Shown in pieces: positions 21,866 through 35,561 of a stretch of DNA of 64,000 nt (within the stretch, counting starts at the first letter, position 1; every line of letters begins with the position of its first letter). Made by a program: the position numbers and the translations under genes. This stretch comes from Aculops lycopersici. Lineage: Eukaryota > Arthropoda > Arachnida > Trombidiformes > Eriophyidae. The stretch spans positions 84,342 through 148,341 of the forward strand of contig WNKI01000005.1 of assembly GCA_015350385.1 (NCBI GenBank). The letters run 5' to 3'. The notes below the pieces were generated by a model that did no database searches, was not told the origin of the DNA, and saw only the letters and a list, made by a program, of their open reading frames with translations.

Positions 21866-23988
21866 GAGAGAGAGAGAGAGTATCAAAATGTTCCATTCGC
21901 TCGAGGCATTAAATTTCAACTCGAGTGGCCGCCAATTTATTGTTATCATTATGCATGATTCGTTAACTCGACACTCGCCATAATGACTCAGGTAGTTCAG
22001 TTATCATTGGAACGCCGGCCACTGGTTGCAGCGATGCGCTCGCTGCGCCACCACCTGTGTGAATGTGTGCCCTCGCATGTCCGTCTCTCAGCCTCGATCA
22101 TCGACTGCGAATGGCCGAAAAGCTGATTAGTGGTAGATGTTAGTCGCAGTTCAAGTGTACTGCGGCTCTTTTCTCCATGACGATGATGGGGAGGACGCCG
22201 AACGTTCACAACAATGAGAGCGATCGCCAATGCGAAAAGTCAAAGTGGCCGTGCTCTTCCTGTTGTGTGATCGATTTGTGCCAGCCAAACTAAGGTACAC
22301 TCTGCGAGTCTTAACTAGCTAATCGAAGTTTTGATCATCATAAGAGAAGCTCGCCGCAGTGGCCGACACCGATGTAGCAAAAGCTAATGCTCTCTTGGAT
22401 TGACGGATGTAAATTTAGATGGATTGCAATTGACGGGCCTGGAGTTACGTCACTGCTTAGCTTAAGTGGCGGCGGCGGCAACAGCAGCACCAGCAGCCGG
22501 CCAGTCGACTTGTTACAGGCTAGTAATGGGCCGTCGAGCTAGCAGCCGCACAATGCCCAGGTACAGGCAACAGGTGAATGAATGGCGGAAATAAACTAGA
22601 TACATCAAAAGGAAGCAACAACCTGATGGAAGAAAATCGAACGAACGCTGCCAAGTGATGGGCTCGCTTAGATAGCAGGTGGTTTCAGCTAGAGCTCACT
22701 CGCTCGCTGGCGAATTCAGCTATCAAGTTGGCCATTAAAATTCAATGCCAGTCTCGCGATGCTTCCCATTTGGCTCGCCTCAAAAGTTCCTCTGTTGCGA
22801 CAGACAAGACCAAGCTAAACTTAACCGAACCAAACCAGAAATCTCATGCTGGGACGCCTCGAGTTTAGTTTACAACCGCCGCCGCTATGGGGTTTGCAAG
22901 CGTCACTCATGTCTTTCACCACGGCGTAAGATGAATTATATCTTGTCCAGATTCGAATTTTGCCTCGAGTCTAAAGAGGCAATCGATTGGTTATCCTCTG
23001 AGACTTGTTGCTAGTTTCTGGTCGGTGCTCACTGCAGGAAAGTGATCACAGCGAAAGGAGCTGGCCGACGTGCCAATGAGGAATAGGGCTTCCATTTCCT
23101 TCAACTGCTTGGACTTCTCTCGACTCTCTAATGGATGCTCAGCTGCTAATGGTTATAATGACTCGGCCAGTTGGCTAGCCAACTGAGGCGAGCCCTCGAC
23201 TCTAGAATCGCCAGTCAGTGAGAGGCAAAAAATGGATTTCCCTCTCGCTCTCTCCCTCGTGGCGCACTTCTCGTGACAACACTGCCATTAGCGGCAAATG
23301 GAGCGAATGGACTCAGGCTAGCGCCAGCCAACCACGAGAAGCTAGCGAAGCGCCAAGAGCAACAAGTGGCTCCCGGAAAAACTCTGAGCGTCGTTATCTC
23401 GTTTTGGCGTCTTCGCCTCGACTTTTGGGGGGCCATTAAGTGAGCGAGCTATTACGTTGGCACTGGTCTGGCCGTAGGTTCAATCCGATTCAATTCAGTT
23501 TACTGTAGAGATTGACTCAGAAGCAGCAGCAGCAGCAGCAGAAACAACAACATCAGCCATCTAGATGCTGCTGCTCAATTTAGTAACGAAGGGGCTAGCC
23601 ACAAGAGACTCGCCCTATCATTTGGCTGGTAGTCGTACACAGAAATTCCATAGAAATAATCTGAAGGGAGGGAAAGGGGAAGTTGGCGTCACTAAAAGCG
23701 GCGCTTGTGGCAGTGTTGAGGTCGTTGAACTAGCGAGCCCAATAATGTTGATGTTTTTGTTGTTGTTTCGTTGTCCTTTTCTTTCGGTTGCCAGGGTTTT
23801 GAAGTTAAACTAGTCCTTCGGCGGTAAACTAAACTCACCTGGCCGTTTGGCTGTTTAGCCAGCTAGCTAGCTGGTTGGCTGGCCATGTCCCAACGTTAAA
23901 TCCCTGAAAAGAGAGATTTGGAGTCTCGAGCGGGAGATGCCAACCTTGAACTCGCCTTTCCTTTTTCTGTCTTCCCCTCTGTTATAGT

Positions 23989-24203
23989 TAGGGATGTGAG
24001 CTGAGCTGAGCTACCGCTTTTTGGGAGCTCGTCCGAATTGAAAGCTCGAAGTTTTTCGGCCCGGCTGCCAAAACGCGTATGGTCTAGAAAGCTCGGCTCT
24101 CATGTATTCGATCGGGAACTCAGCTCTTTCGAGCCGAGCTGCCAAAGCAAAGTTTTGTTGCTAGTTTTAGCCGAGATACAGAAACTCGCAGCTCACATCC
24201 CTA
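23989..24203. mobile_element. MITE-like element with 13-15 bp terminal inverted repeats
   Basis: The left end TAGGGATGTGAGCTG (23989-24003) is repeated as its exact reverse complement at 24189-24203. If the element proper starts at GGGATG, the flanking TA on both sides is a TA target duplication, as left by Tc1/mariner-type transposases. The 215-bp length and lack of an open frame fit a non-autonomous miniature element. The interior has short repeats of GAGCT and GCTGCCAAA. Confidence 0.7.
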
Positions 24204-26405
24204 GTGGTAGTGGTCGTCGCCGTAGCTTTTCTTCGGTTCTCTCTCCCTCTCTCTCTCTCCCTGAAATCGCCGAGTGGGGGTCGCGTTCGAGAGCCGTCTG
24301 GAGCAGCGGCTGGCGCGAAGCAACTCAAAAGGCAAGTGGCGTCGATTCAAGAACAGCAATCAAATAGCCACAGTCTCTGATGGCCACTTCCCCCTCGAAG
24401 AGCTCAACAGGTGAGAGACAAGAGCTTCATAGGCACACCAAAAAGCTATCTCCTGTAATCACAGGCGAGCGAGTGAAGTTGCCGCTGCTTCCATGACGCA
24501 AAACTCGCAGGCAACAGGTGGACTTTGTGAGGCGGCGGACGCATTCCGCACGGCGCGAATGGATTCGCTGCCGCTGCATTGGATTTTTGCAACCTGTTGA
24601 TCTTCGGACTCGGCTTAAGAACTACCTGTTGCCTCTCTCCCTCTCCCTCTCTCACACACAAGACTGCTCGCCATTCACAGTCAAAACTGGAGCCCGCAGC
24701 TCCTTTCTGCTTTCAATCCATACAATTTGGACGGCTAAATTGTATGGGCAGCGGCGGCGGCGGCTGCCAGTGACTCACGTTGCTCTTTCTATCCCACCTG
24801 TTGCTGCTCTAGCAAGTTACAACTCTAACTGCCTCTTCTTGTGAGCGCCGCTTGCACGCCAACAAATCCCATCGAGTGCCTCCTCCGTGCTGCTGCCTCG
24901 TGCGTCTCCCGGAGCGAAACGAGACGTTCACTTCACCTCAATAGATCATACTCTTGAATCTCGACAAGACCAACCGAGCGGCCGGCTAGCTGCCTGGTTA
25001 GCTGGCCGACCGACCGACTAACTGACAACCCAATCGAAAACTCGCTTCACATCGCAGGCGAGGTGGGGAGAGGGATCTACGTGCTTCACTGGCGCATCAA
25101 GTTCTTGGAAAGGGGATTCAGAGAGGATCAATAGCAATTGCAATTGCAATGGCAACAAGTGGTCGCCCTTCGTGCAAGTCCACTCGTGCCGCAAGCGAGT
25201 GCTTCGCAATTCCAGCCGACTCTAAACCGAGACTAGAGTGCACCTGAGATTACATAATAACTCCGCGCGCAAGGCAAGTCGTTCTTATTTTCACGACCAA
25301 CTCGCGGCAAGCTGAGCGGCAGTCGGATAATCATAATCATCATCAGCACCATCATCATTGTTGCCTATCGAGCCGCGGCGACTAGTCATGCCGTAGGTTG
25401 CGGCAACCACTTGCTGCGAGCAACTCGACTCTTGCTCGCGAGCTGAGCGAGCGAGCGGGTGAGGGAGCAACAGATAGGAGACTGGCCAACTGTTACATAA
25501 GAGCAAGCAAGTTGTAGAATAAGAAAGAAAGAGAGAGACGCATTACTTGCCGCACTCCAAGTTTGACCACTTGAAAGGGAAAGAGGAAGGAAGGAATGAG
25601 AAGAAAAAACTCTCGCACTCCGGCAAACTCCTTGAGTTGGGCTTCCTTTTCAGGCGATGTCTAATCTAAAGTCTGCTGGCCGCAAATTCCCTCCAACTCT
25701 CTAACCACCGCCGCCCGCTTGATTAGATTCTCGCCGCCCGCTCACTCGCTCATCCGGTGGACTCGGCAAAAGCAAATGCACGCCCGACCCTCAACAATGA
25801 CGACAGCAACAGGTGAGCCTTTTCCATTGCCAACTGCTCTCGCCGCGGCGCCCAATGGGAAGTTGGTAGCCTGAGAGTCCGCAACAGCCGAACGAGAAGC
25901 CATTCTGCGAGTGAGTGCGAGGCAAAAAGTAAATTGGACAAACCCATTGTGTTGCTTTCGGGTCGTCGTGGTCGTTTTGTTGAGCTCAGACAAAGGAAGA
26001 GGCGAGTCCCCATATCAGGATTGTTGGCAGGCTAGCTTGTACAATTGCGGGCGAGATTGGAAGGCCAGGTTTACACAAGATTCTTGTCTCGATTCAAAGT
26101 TCCCTCACCTCCTAAAAATCTTGAGGACTTCGGATTGGTGTCTCGTGTATGAGGATTTCAGGAAGACTTGTCCATCACATAAAATCATCCTCAAGTGGCC
26201 GACGAAAAGCAAACATTTGCCTCACACCAAACTCAAGCAAAATCGAGTGCCACACGCAAATCATGACTCCTCTCGTGCTCTTGGGGCAGTTAAAGAAAGG
26301 AGAAGGAGTGAAACGAGTCCCTTCATCATGAAGAAAACTGAAGAGGATCTAAGTTTTAGATGGTGGAAAAGTGATAAAAAATATGCGAGCGTGTTTGTTA
26401 CTTAC

Positions 26406-27607
26406 TCTCACCGTCTTCTTTGGCATGGTCATTTGTCTTGTTGCCGTTGGAAACTGAGCCACTGGATGCCGGGCAAGGGTCCGCGCCCAAATGCGAGTTG
26501 TCTTGTTGCTGATTATCACCCGTACCAAGCGCAGCCTCCTGCTTTCGATCGTCTTCATCGGCTTTGGAGCTTAAAGAGCAGCAAGTTGTAGATTCTGATC
26601 CAGATTTTCCCTGCTCAAGTTTGCTTGCCGACTCGGAAGGCTCGCCACTTGTTGCCATGACACTCAAAGGCTCGCCGATGGCTCGATTGCCGCCGCCGCT
26701 ACCCTTGGCCTTGGACTTTGCTTGCTGTTGCTGCTGCTGCTGCTGCTTATGTTGCTGTTCACTTGAAGAGATCTGCTGGTTCACGGGCGAGAAGCTCTTT
26801 GCAGACTTCCTTCCACTTCCGTTTCCGGTCGCAACCGAGCCAGAGAGAGACTCACTCTGAGCTGGACTGTTCAAGTCAAGTTGGCGCTGGTAATCGGTGG
26901 CGTCCGTATCGTGGGTTGAGCTAAACGAGCCACTAAGCGAGGAGACACCCGATGAGCTTGATCCGGTGGGCGACAGGTGACCCTCAACCACTTGTTGCTT
27001 GCCATTCGTCGTTTTCTGTTGCTTATTGCTGCCAGCACGAGACTTAACTGTCTTACTGGAAGAGCTCAGACTAGTTAGCTGAGTTTTGGTCGATCCTGTT
27101 GTCTGGTTTTTATTGTTATCATTATGATTGCTGGCGTTGCTAATATTTCGGGTATTTGAAGTTGCGGCGGTGGTCTGTGCAGGTTTCTTGCTGTTGTTGG
27201 TTTGGGCTGGCGTTGCCTTTGCTCGCTTAGCTCCACCGGAAGTCTTCCCACCCGCACTCTGAGCTCGACGCTTGTTTCCGCCGGAAGTCTGTTTGCCTCC
27301 CGAGAGGCTTTCGGTCGAATTATTGTTGATATTCACAGTCGAGTCACTTGGCAGGCAGCTAATGGCTTGTGGCTGGCTATTCAAAAGCATGTGGAGCTGC
27401 TTTGGGTCAACGAGATTGGTGCTTGTGCTTGAAGACGATGAGCTTGTGACTCCGTTACTTGTACTCGTGCCACCCTCGTTACTCTGCTGGCTTTCCAAAG
27501 GATTTAGCATGTAACAATGATCGACACGCGAGGCGACTAAGGTGGATTGATTTGCAGCACTCGTGTGGATCATATTACCACTTCCGCTACTGCTCACCAT
27601 GTAACTC

Positions 27608-27640
<33 letters not shown>

Positions 27641-28548
27641 GGCTGTTGCTGTTGCTGTTGCTGAGTTTGCGTCTGATACTGTTGATCGTATGAGTCGACC
27701 ATCTGATATTGCTGCTGTTGCTGTTGGCCTCTCGATGGCGTCAAATTAGTGAGATCGTCGCAACAATCGTCGTCCACTGAGGGCGACCCGGACGACAGGT
27801 GGTGGTGGTGGTGGTGGTTGTGGTGGTTACTGGGGTAGACAGCGGTGGTCGCTGTTGTCTGGTAAACGGGTTGACTGGTGAGATGGTCGTTGGGACTTAG
27901 CATTTGCAATTGTTGCTGCTGACTTTGTTGCTGGTTTTGATGATGATGATGATTGTGATACTGAATTGTGTGCTGATTACCAATCGAGTGGCCATAGGCA
28001 TTGACTTGTTGTTGCTGCTGCTGCTGTTGGGGTTGACTTAGGTACTGGTGCTGGTGTTGCATCATGTGATGCTGCTGCTGCTGCTGCCGAAGGTGGTGCA
28101 GGTGGAATTGATGATGATCAACTGTGCTGCTCGATGGCGAACCAACAACGGAAGCGGAAGTTGAGGACGACGCCGATGAGCTTGTGAGATCGTTTTTCAT
28201 CGATGCGCTGCCTGGACAGGAAGTTGTTGTCATGTGATTCAGGTTGGGGTATTGGATGTGACTTAGAGGCACAACGACATGGTGATTTGTGGTGTGGGGC
28301 GAGGGACTTAGAGAGGAGTTGACGCTCGTTGCTGAGCTAGAGCTATTAGGGGTAGGCAGGGACAACAGGTGGTGGCCGAGCGGATCCTGGCCGCTGGAGC
28401 TCGCGACGGCCGCCATTTGGGAGCTCGGCGAGGAGCAACCCAAAATGAACTCGTCCACATCAGTTAGGTCGCCGCAGTCCACGTCGCTTAGGATGTGATC
28501 GACGGGGTCCGACGAGCGCGAGCTCCACAAATCCAATTCAACTTCCAT
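26406..28548 (-). CDS. Probable 5' coding exon of the CrebA-like gene (Q/S-rich activation region)
   Basis: The ATG at 28548 opens MEVELDLWSSRSSDPVDHIL followed by an acidic stretch (DVDCGDLTDVDEFILG), which resembles the acidic N-terminal activation segment of CREB3L/CrebA. The rest of the 714 codons is Gln, His, Ser, Asn and Thr rich, with several Q runs. The donor GAGA/GTAAGTA at 26405 is phase 1 and matches the phase of the acceptor at 21302; strand and order also fit. The joined protein would be 1,361 aa. The link is inference from phase, order and the N-terminal acidic motif; the exon could instead belong to a separate Q-rich protein. If unspliced, the frame stops at 26398. Confidence 0.6.
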
Positions 28549-31500
28549 TCTTTCCCTTTCTCTATCCCTCAATCTCTCAATATAATTTCAAGACTCAACT
28601 CGCTTCCGGTGATCACTAGAAGTCAAACGCTTGAGTTGTCCAGTTGTTTGGTGCTATCACTATGAAATATATTGATCTGTTGGCTTGAATTTTGATTTGA
28701 TTTCCGCCTGTTAGCTCACTATCAACTAACTACCGGCAAGCAGATAAGAGATGTGAGTTCCTGAAATTTAAACGCGTGAACTTGAATCTGTCTTGGCGTT
28801 GGTCGCTGGTGTAATTTTTGTAATCGTGCTCCAAAGTCAGTTGGCTATTTTCTCTCTAAATTTGGTTTCACTAGTCCAGTAAAAAGTTGCTGCTCTTGCT
28901 GTTGCCCCTCTCTAGCTTCGAGCTTCAGCTGCAGTCGCTGCAACAAACTCTCTGCTCGCTTCCCACTGGCCGCCACTATTACCGAGGCCAGAAACCACTT
29001 GTTTGCATTCTCGCAACTGTACTAGTCTCACCGCCGACTCGCTAGCGTTGATAGAGCTTGCTATTGATTGCAGTTGTTGCTATTGCTGTTGGCGCATAAC
29101 TAAACTAAACTAAACTCAACTCCCCACTTGACTGAAAAGCGCGAGCTGGATGGCTAGCTAGCAACTACCTGTTGCCCGATCTAACGTCGCTCTAGTTGGT
29201 CAGCCTGTGTGCTCGCCTCTTGCCGCTTTCCTCTCGGTTGTGCCGCTAAATTGTCATCCACTATCTACGGCGCATACTGCAGTTGAAACTCTCGGTCGGT
29301 CTGTTGGTTAGTCGTTCGGGCGGGCAGACGGGCGAGTGATATTGTGGGCCAAACATTCGGGAACTGGCCGCTCGATTCGGAGACTGCCGTTGCTGCTGCT
29401 GTTCACACTGCGCGACGCGTTTCTCGTTGCGTAACGTGTGTTTGTGTGTGAGCGGGCGAGCGAGATTCAACAGGTTGCCCGTCTATCCGCTTCCTCTCGC
29501 TCGCCTGCAGTTTGTTAGGCCAACCAGTTAGATGCTAGAGAGGACGCTCGACTTGGCCGCACGCTATCTCGGCGTCGAGCGGAGGAGTCGAGAGTCTAGA
29601 ATTGAAGAGAGGGAGAGAGAGAAAGAGCGAGCCGCGAGCTAGAGGCAGGCGAGGAATCCGAGTCTTGGGCAGCCAGTGAGTGGCGGTGCTGGTTGCGGCG
29701 GCGGCAGCAGCCACTCGAGGCATTCGCTCATGCAGTCGCTGAACCCTAAAGCGGCCGAGGCAATCGGGGGAATGCCTCAGTGGCGGCAACCTGTGGCAGT
29801 GGCATTGGACGGCGACCTGTAGGGCTAGCGTGTCGCTGCAGTGAAACGCCACACTGCGCGCAAATGAGAGGGAGAGGGCAGCGCACAAAAAGTCCTAATG
29901 GTTCCTACGGCAGCCGCAGTAATCCCATCAGAGTCGCCGTCATTATGTTAAGTCATGCTGCAGTTGCTTGCTCCAGTAGAAGACAGGTAAGCTGACTGAC
30001 CAGCCAACTCAATAGGAATGGCAACGGCTACGGCTAGCCACTGCAACATGCCGCCGTAATCAATGCAGCGCCACACAATCTCACTGCCACCCCCTAGCCT
30101 TTTCCTCGTACCATAAACTCCGCTGGCCAGAGTCCTCCGCTGGCGCCGCGGCCGCCGTCAAGCGAGCGAGCGAGTCGAGCCGAGAACTCGTCGACTTGAT
30201 GACTGGAGCCAGTCAAAAGGAAGGAACGTCGTTTCGCAAAGGAACGAGACGAAACGAAATTAAACGAACGATCTTCTGTGGGAGCTCTCACGGCAATTGC
30301 GCGTTGCCTTTCAACCAACCGGATGGCCGCAACGTGAGATGGCAGCGCCAACGCCGCCGGCTTTTGCTGCCGATCGGCCAGGAGAGTGGAGCTCACCTGT
30401 GGCGGCCGATTATGCGACTGTTGAAGTTCTAGTGCTGGAGTTACAAATATAGACTTCTCCCCAAATCGAATGGCCAGCGCCACTGTTGTTGTTGTTGTTG
30501 TTGTTGCTGCTGCTGCTGCACTCGGCGGCAAGCTAGCGAGAGTCTCCGGCTGGCTAGCTTCTCGCGGGAGGAACTCTCACACAAACTTCACTGGCAGCTT
30601 CCCATTTCAACTCCTCGGTAGCTCGGCGCTTGAAACCGCCAAGGTCTTTGACATTGAATTGGCAATTCCAGTTACGAGAGAAAAAAGTCTATGTGCCTGA
30701 AAGTCTCGCTTCCTTTTCGGGCGTCCGGCTGTCGGTTTGGTCGACGTCGTCGCTGTTGTTGTTGATTTTGTTGTTGTTGTTGTTGTTGTAGCTAGCGCGT
30801 CGGTTGGCTCGATTGCCGTTGCCGTGGCCGTTGTTACGCAACAAGTGACCGAGCTGCATTGAATGCATCACAACCAAGCGTCCAACTCGAGTGCCGGTGC
30901 GTTTGAATCTAAACTTGAAGCCAACTACAACTGAATTGCGAGTCTTTTGGGCGGAGTGCTCGGTCGACAGGTAGACTAGAGAACACCTTTCACACATGAA
31001 CCCGGCGGAGGCATTGTGCTTTCTACTATCCGACTGACTGGCTTACTGGCTGACTACCCGTATGTATGGCCAGCCTTTTGATTACTACGCCAACATTGCC
31101 GCCTGTCTCTCTATGTCTCAAACGCCTCTCTTCGTCCCCTCCAAAAGAGCAGTGACAACTCCGGACACCGTCCAGCCAACAGACCATCTATAGGAATAGA
31201 CTCAAATAGACCTGACAACAAAGGGAGCCAAACAACTCAAGCGGACGCCAGTTTTTCCTCATCATTCAATGATAATAATGGACCGACAGAGAGCCAGATA
31301 GTGGAGAGGGAGATAGAGAGAGAGAGAGAGAGAGCAAAAAACGGCGGCAGGTAAACTTAAAATTACGTAACAGACAGCGGGCGAGAGGAGAGATTGACTT
31401 GTGCCGCTGCAGAGAGTGGAGAGGAGTGGAGAGAAGAGAAGAGAGGAGAAGGGAACGAGCCAACCATGACCACTCCAAAGTCGACTGACGCACTCATGCA

Positions 31501-32270
31501 CACACCTGTGAACCAATCCAATCTCTTTACCTCCGGTTTAGAACTTAAATTTAGGAGGCTCCAGGGAGAATGCCTCGCGTTTGGGCAGCACGCAACTGCA
31601 GCGCCACTCGGTTGTTGGGAATTCAACTTCTCGCGCTGGGGGCTGCAGCAGAAGCAGCAGCATCATGGGGGGCAGTGTGCGATCAGCTGACACAGCTAGA
31701 CGAGCGCGAGCGTTTTGCGCTCTCAATGAACTTCAAAGAATCTGAAAATCATACGAAATGGGAAGAAAAAGAGGACCGCGAAATGCACCTTGCAATCGTG
31801 GCGCTGTCGCCGGACAAAGGCCACGGTCGGCGATGTTCGGTGTTCGATTCGCTCGATGTTGTCCTCTCTCTCTCTCTTTCGACGGGACTTTATTATATGA
31901 CAATATTTTTAGATAAAACCCTAGCTCTCCGCAACTGTTATCAGAAAACCCTAGTTCTGTTTGACTATTATTCCATCCACCACCTGTCAAGCTTTCTTGG
32001 ATTAAACTCTGTCAATGTTTAGTGTTGCTATACTTGGTTAACAGAGAAGAGGGATTTCGGAATAGCGCAACTATTGCACAAGTCTGTTGAAAATCTACCG
32101 TTGATCTGCAAGTCCACAGCACCGACAATAACAACAATTACGACAGCTATACTATTCGACTCAACATCAGCCAGCCAGCCAACCAATAGCAAAGGCCAAC
32201 TAAATATTTACAACCACTGGCTTGCAACGGCAAAGACGACGAGACACAACAGTAACAGTCTAAACAAAAA
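28549..32270. other. 3.7-kb divergent regulatory spacer between CrebA-like and BCL7 genes
   Basis: No supported coding region. It contains CAACAGGT/ACCTGTTG words at 29167 and 29468, CAGGTAG near 30965, a (GA)n run at about 31312-31334 and GTT runs near 30485 and 30775. Promoters and 5' UTRs of both genes must lie here. Confidence 0.45.
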
Positions 32271-33452
32271 ATGTCCATGTCTCGTTCAATCAGAGCCGAG
32301 ACGCGCAGTCGTCACAAGGATGATATTAAACGTGCCATGCATACGATTGGCAAAGTTAGGAAATGGTAAGTAGCAGTAGTAGTAGAAGTGTAAAAGGAGG
32401 TGACAACAAGAAATGTTTAGCCAGACTAGAACACAGAAGCTAACATCATCTACTATCCTTAACAAAACACAATACCAAACAATAGGGAGAAGAAATGGGT
32501 GACACTTGGAGATACTTCAATGCAAATATTCAAATGGGTTCCGGCAAAGGTGGACGAGAGCAAACAACAGCAACAACAACACAATGCTATCCTGTTGGCT
32601 GGACGACAGGAAACTCCAGATTCAGCGCAAATAGAACAACCTCAGTCAGTATCAGAGATCTCAAGCGATAATATAAACATAAATAACAATAGCGGTGTTG
32701 CAAGCCCGAACGTGAATGGCGCCCAAACGAATGGTACCTCAATGAATGGCTTTTCAGATACCAACAGATCCAATGGCGAACTTAAAGCACCCAATTCCAA
32801 TTCCGCAACTTGTCCACTTAATGAAAAGGAGAACATGAGTAGTATTGAGGGACCAACCACAACCACTACGATAACCTGCGAGGCCATGAATGAGGCCACC
32901 GACTCGAATGCAGCGTCCTCGGTTTCAGGCGGTGGTGCCGACGAAGAGACAAATGTCAGTGATGAGCCTTCAAAGTTAGTCACGATGGATGAGAAGGAAA
33001 TCATCAAGAGCATTTCCAAGCGCCAGGAGGAGGTTGTATTGGAGGAGATGGCAAAGGTGAAGAGGGAACAGGAGGATCTAGAGGCCAAGCGGAAAGCGGA
33101 AGCTCAGGAAGCTGCCGATAAACTCGAGGCCGAGAGACTTGCAAACAAAGAAGACGAGAAAGTAGAGAATGAGGTTGAGGCTGAGGCTGAATATGAGGAT
33201 CATGGTAAGAAAGAGGAGTCAAGAGAAGAGCCACCTGCGAAGAAGCTCAAGCAAATGGATCCGGAAATTGAAGATGCCAAAGGCGCGCCGGAAGCTTCTA
33301 GAAAACCCGGCGAGCCTACAGAGGATGCTGAGACGGAGAAACCCACTGAACAGACCAAACCAGCGAGCAAAACCAATTCAGAAATCGGCAAAAATGGCGA
33401 TAGTAACAAAACAACAGAGGAACTGCAACAGAGTGAGGCAAAAGCAAGTTAG
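32271..33452 (+). CDS. BCL7: BCL7 family protein (SWI/SNF complex subunit)
   Basis: Two exons, 32271-32365 and 32486-33452, 353 aa. The donor TG/GTAAG and acceptor ATAG/GG interrupt the Trp codon of RKWEKKW in phase 2. The first 50 residues are the BCL7 domain: SRSIRAETRSRHKDDIKRAM, GKVRKWEKKWVTLGDTSMQI, FKWVPA. BCL7 proteins are small accessory subunits of BAF/SWI-SNF chromatin remodellers. After the domain the chain is low-complexity (Q, N, S, T), then a long Glu/Lys/Ala-rich helix (KREQEDLEAKRKAEAQEA) and a PAKKLK motif that may be a nuclear signal. Vertebrate BCL7 proteins are around 210-230 aa, so the tail is long here. Confidence 0.93.
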
Positions 33453-33538
33453 GTACATGAAATGAACTTTGAAGACTTATAATGGCTATCAATGATATAA
33501 TTATAACTATTGCAATTACATAGAATTGTGTCAATCAA

Positions 33539-33772
33539 ATGAATAATCGATTCAAAATCTCTAGGAGAACAGAAGTGATGAGTTTAGCGACAAACTGGAT
33601 CATTTCGAGTGTCAGTAAACTGGAATACTTTGTAACTACCAATCTAAAATCTGAGAAGATCTGTCTTGTAGATGAAATAGATCGGATCTCATGTCCTACC
33701 AGTCGACTTCAGGTTGAACGAGCTTTACATAGATTTATAATGATTGCTAATGAGCAAAACCTTGACGTGTAA
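33539..33772 (+). CDS. Possible small open reading frame downstream of BCL7
   Basis: A 77-codon frame (MNNRFKISRR to IANEQNLDV) lies 86 bp past the BCL7 stop and ends just before AATAAA at about 33771. Its composition is ordinary (TSRLQVERALHRFIMIANEQ), but there is no recognised motif. It may be part of the BCL7 3' UTR, an alternative last exon or a small gene. Confidence 0.25.
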   Translation: MNNRFKISRRTEVMSLATNWIISSVSKLEYFVTTNLKSEKICLVDEIDRISCPTSRLQVERALHRFIMIANEQNLDV

Positions 33773-35561
33773 TAAACAATCACTCTATATGAGTCCAACT
33801 TCCTGTCCTCTCTCGCGTCAAAAGCGGTGGTTTTTCGGTTATCGAGTCTCGGATAGCACTGGGAGTCTTGGCACTCCAGAAAGAGAGTTTAGGTTGCTTA
33901 CTTGAAGCGTATTTGAAATTCCTATCGCTTTCGTTAATATTGCTTCGCCATCGAGTATGTCCAATGCAAGCTCAATGCTCATTGGTCAATGGCAGAAAAC
34001 GAAGCTTAGGTCACGGATGACTTCTGCTTCAGCTCTCCCACTACCTAAGTTAAGAGTCAGGAGGAGATATACGAATGATCGTGCAGAACAATGAGCGATG
34101 CAAGTTTGCCGACGACTCCTACAAGCGCTGGCCTTTTCGAACTTGCTGCCACTTCGGCGATAGCAGCCATCAGTTTGCGTTGCTGCTGGCAACACAGTAG
34201 TAGCAGCATAAGAAAACTATGGCCAAAGCCGGAGGGCAACACAATAAATTTGCTGACTCGTCGAGAAACTTTGGGTTAGCCTCAGTGGATCTGTGCCACT
34301 CATTCACTTGCTCGTAGAAACTGAATCGAGTAAGCAAGCTAGTTAGCTAGCTAGCGGACAAGCGTGGGCAGGTAGCTTGTCCAGAGGCAGAAGCGAGTGA
34401 CTCTCTCTCTCTCTCTCCTTCTCTCGAGGTTTTGCCGCTCATGGCGACAGGTAGGCAGTAACATTGGGCCATAATAACATCGGCTGCATCATCTAGCTGG
34501 CAGTAGCTGTGGCGCTGTGTGAGTGGCAACAACATTGCAACAACAACCTGTTCACTCGCCAACATACACTTAAAGAATCCACTTTAGTTTGGCAAGCTAC
34601 TATAAGGAACTGGCAAAGTTTCTATTCTGTTGCTGTCTCTGTTGCTCTTGGCGCTCTCTCACCTCACTGCCCATCGCTCACCTGGAACAATAATAGGCTC
34701 ATACCCAAGCTTGCAAATAAACAACAGTTGCATCGTACAGGTGTCCACCAATGTTGCAATCTGATTTATTGGCAGTGGAGTGCGAGTTTGAATCTGGGGT
34801 TAGTGGTAATATTGATTGACACTGATTACTATCAAGTGACAAAGAGTGGCTGTGGTTGGATATTGGAACAATTATATAAAATTTAGTTGTCAGAAAATTT
34901 ATGCTCAGAAAGTAACTTGTGAAAACTTTGAAGCAGCATTGGGAACAAGCAAAGCTAAATAGCATTATCGGCTGACTCGAGATAAGAGGACAACTTTTTA
35001 CGATCTCTCAAAAATATCTTAAAAGAGCAAGTGACGCGTAAGGCAGCACGCAAGAAACAACAAGACATAACAAGGCAAGACAGGTGGCAGTCATAAATTC
35101 TATTGAATCGTGGCTAGAGGCGCGCAAAGGTAAACTTGAACTTGCGACAGGGGCGCGCTTATGAGCTTATTATCATCGACACAGGTAAGCTTGTGGTGTT
35201 TCGCAAGTCATTTTGTTAGTCAGCCAGTTAGTTAGACATCAGGTAACTCGGTGGCGGGGATGTTGATGTTGCTGCCGTAGCTATTGCCGTTGCTTTGAGG
35301 CTGTGAATCTGCCACTCTTGTCAGTATTATCCTCCTTATTATTATTATTTTCATTACATGAAGTTTTACGAAAGGTTAATGCTTCTACAAGAACTACAAC
35401 CTTTGGCACCAATGGTCGAGTAAGTCGAAGGAAGCGACTAAATGATCTCCTATCGATGATTTCTACTTACCTATCTATCTATTGAGGACGAATGCAACCA
35501 AGACCAGCAATTCACCGAATCAACTCGCATCTGAATCATAACACGTACATTATAATTGATC
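33773..35561. other. Intergenic, promoter region of Rab30
   Basis: No coding region seen. It holds an (CT)n run at about 34402-34425, an AGCTAGCTAGC stretch at about 34345 and several CAGGTAA/CAGGTAG words. Confidence 0.45.
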
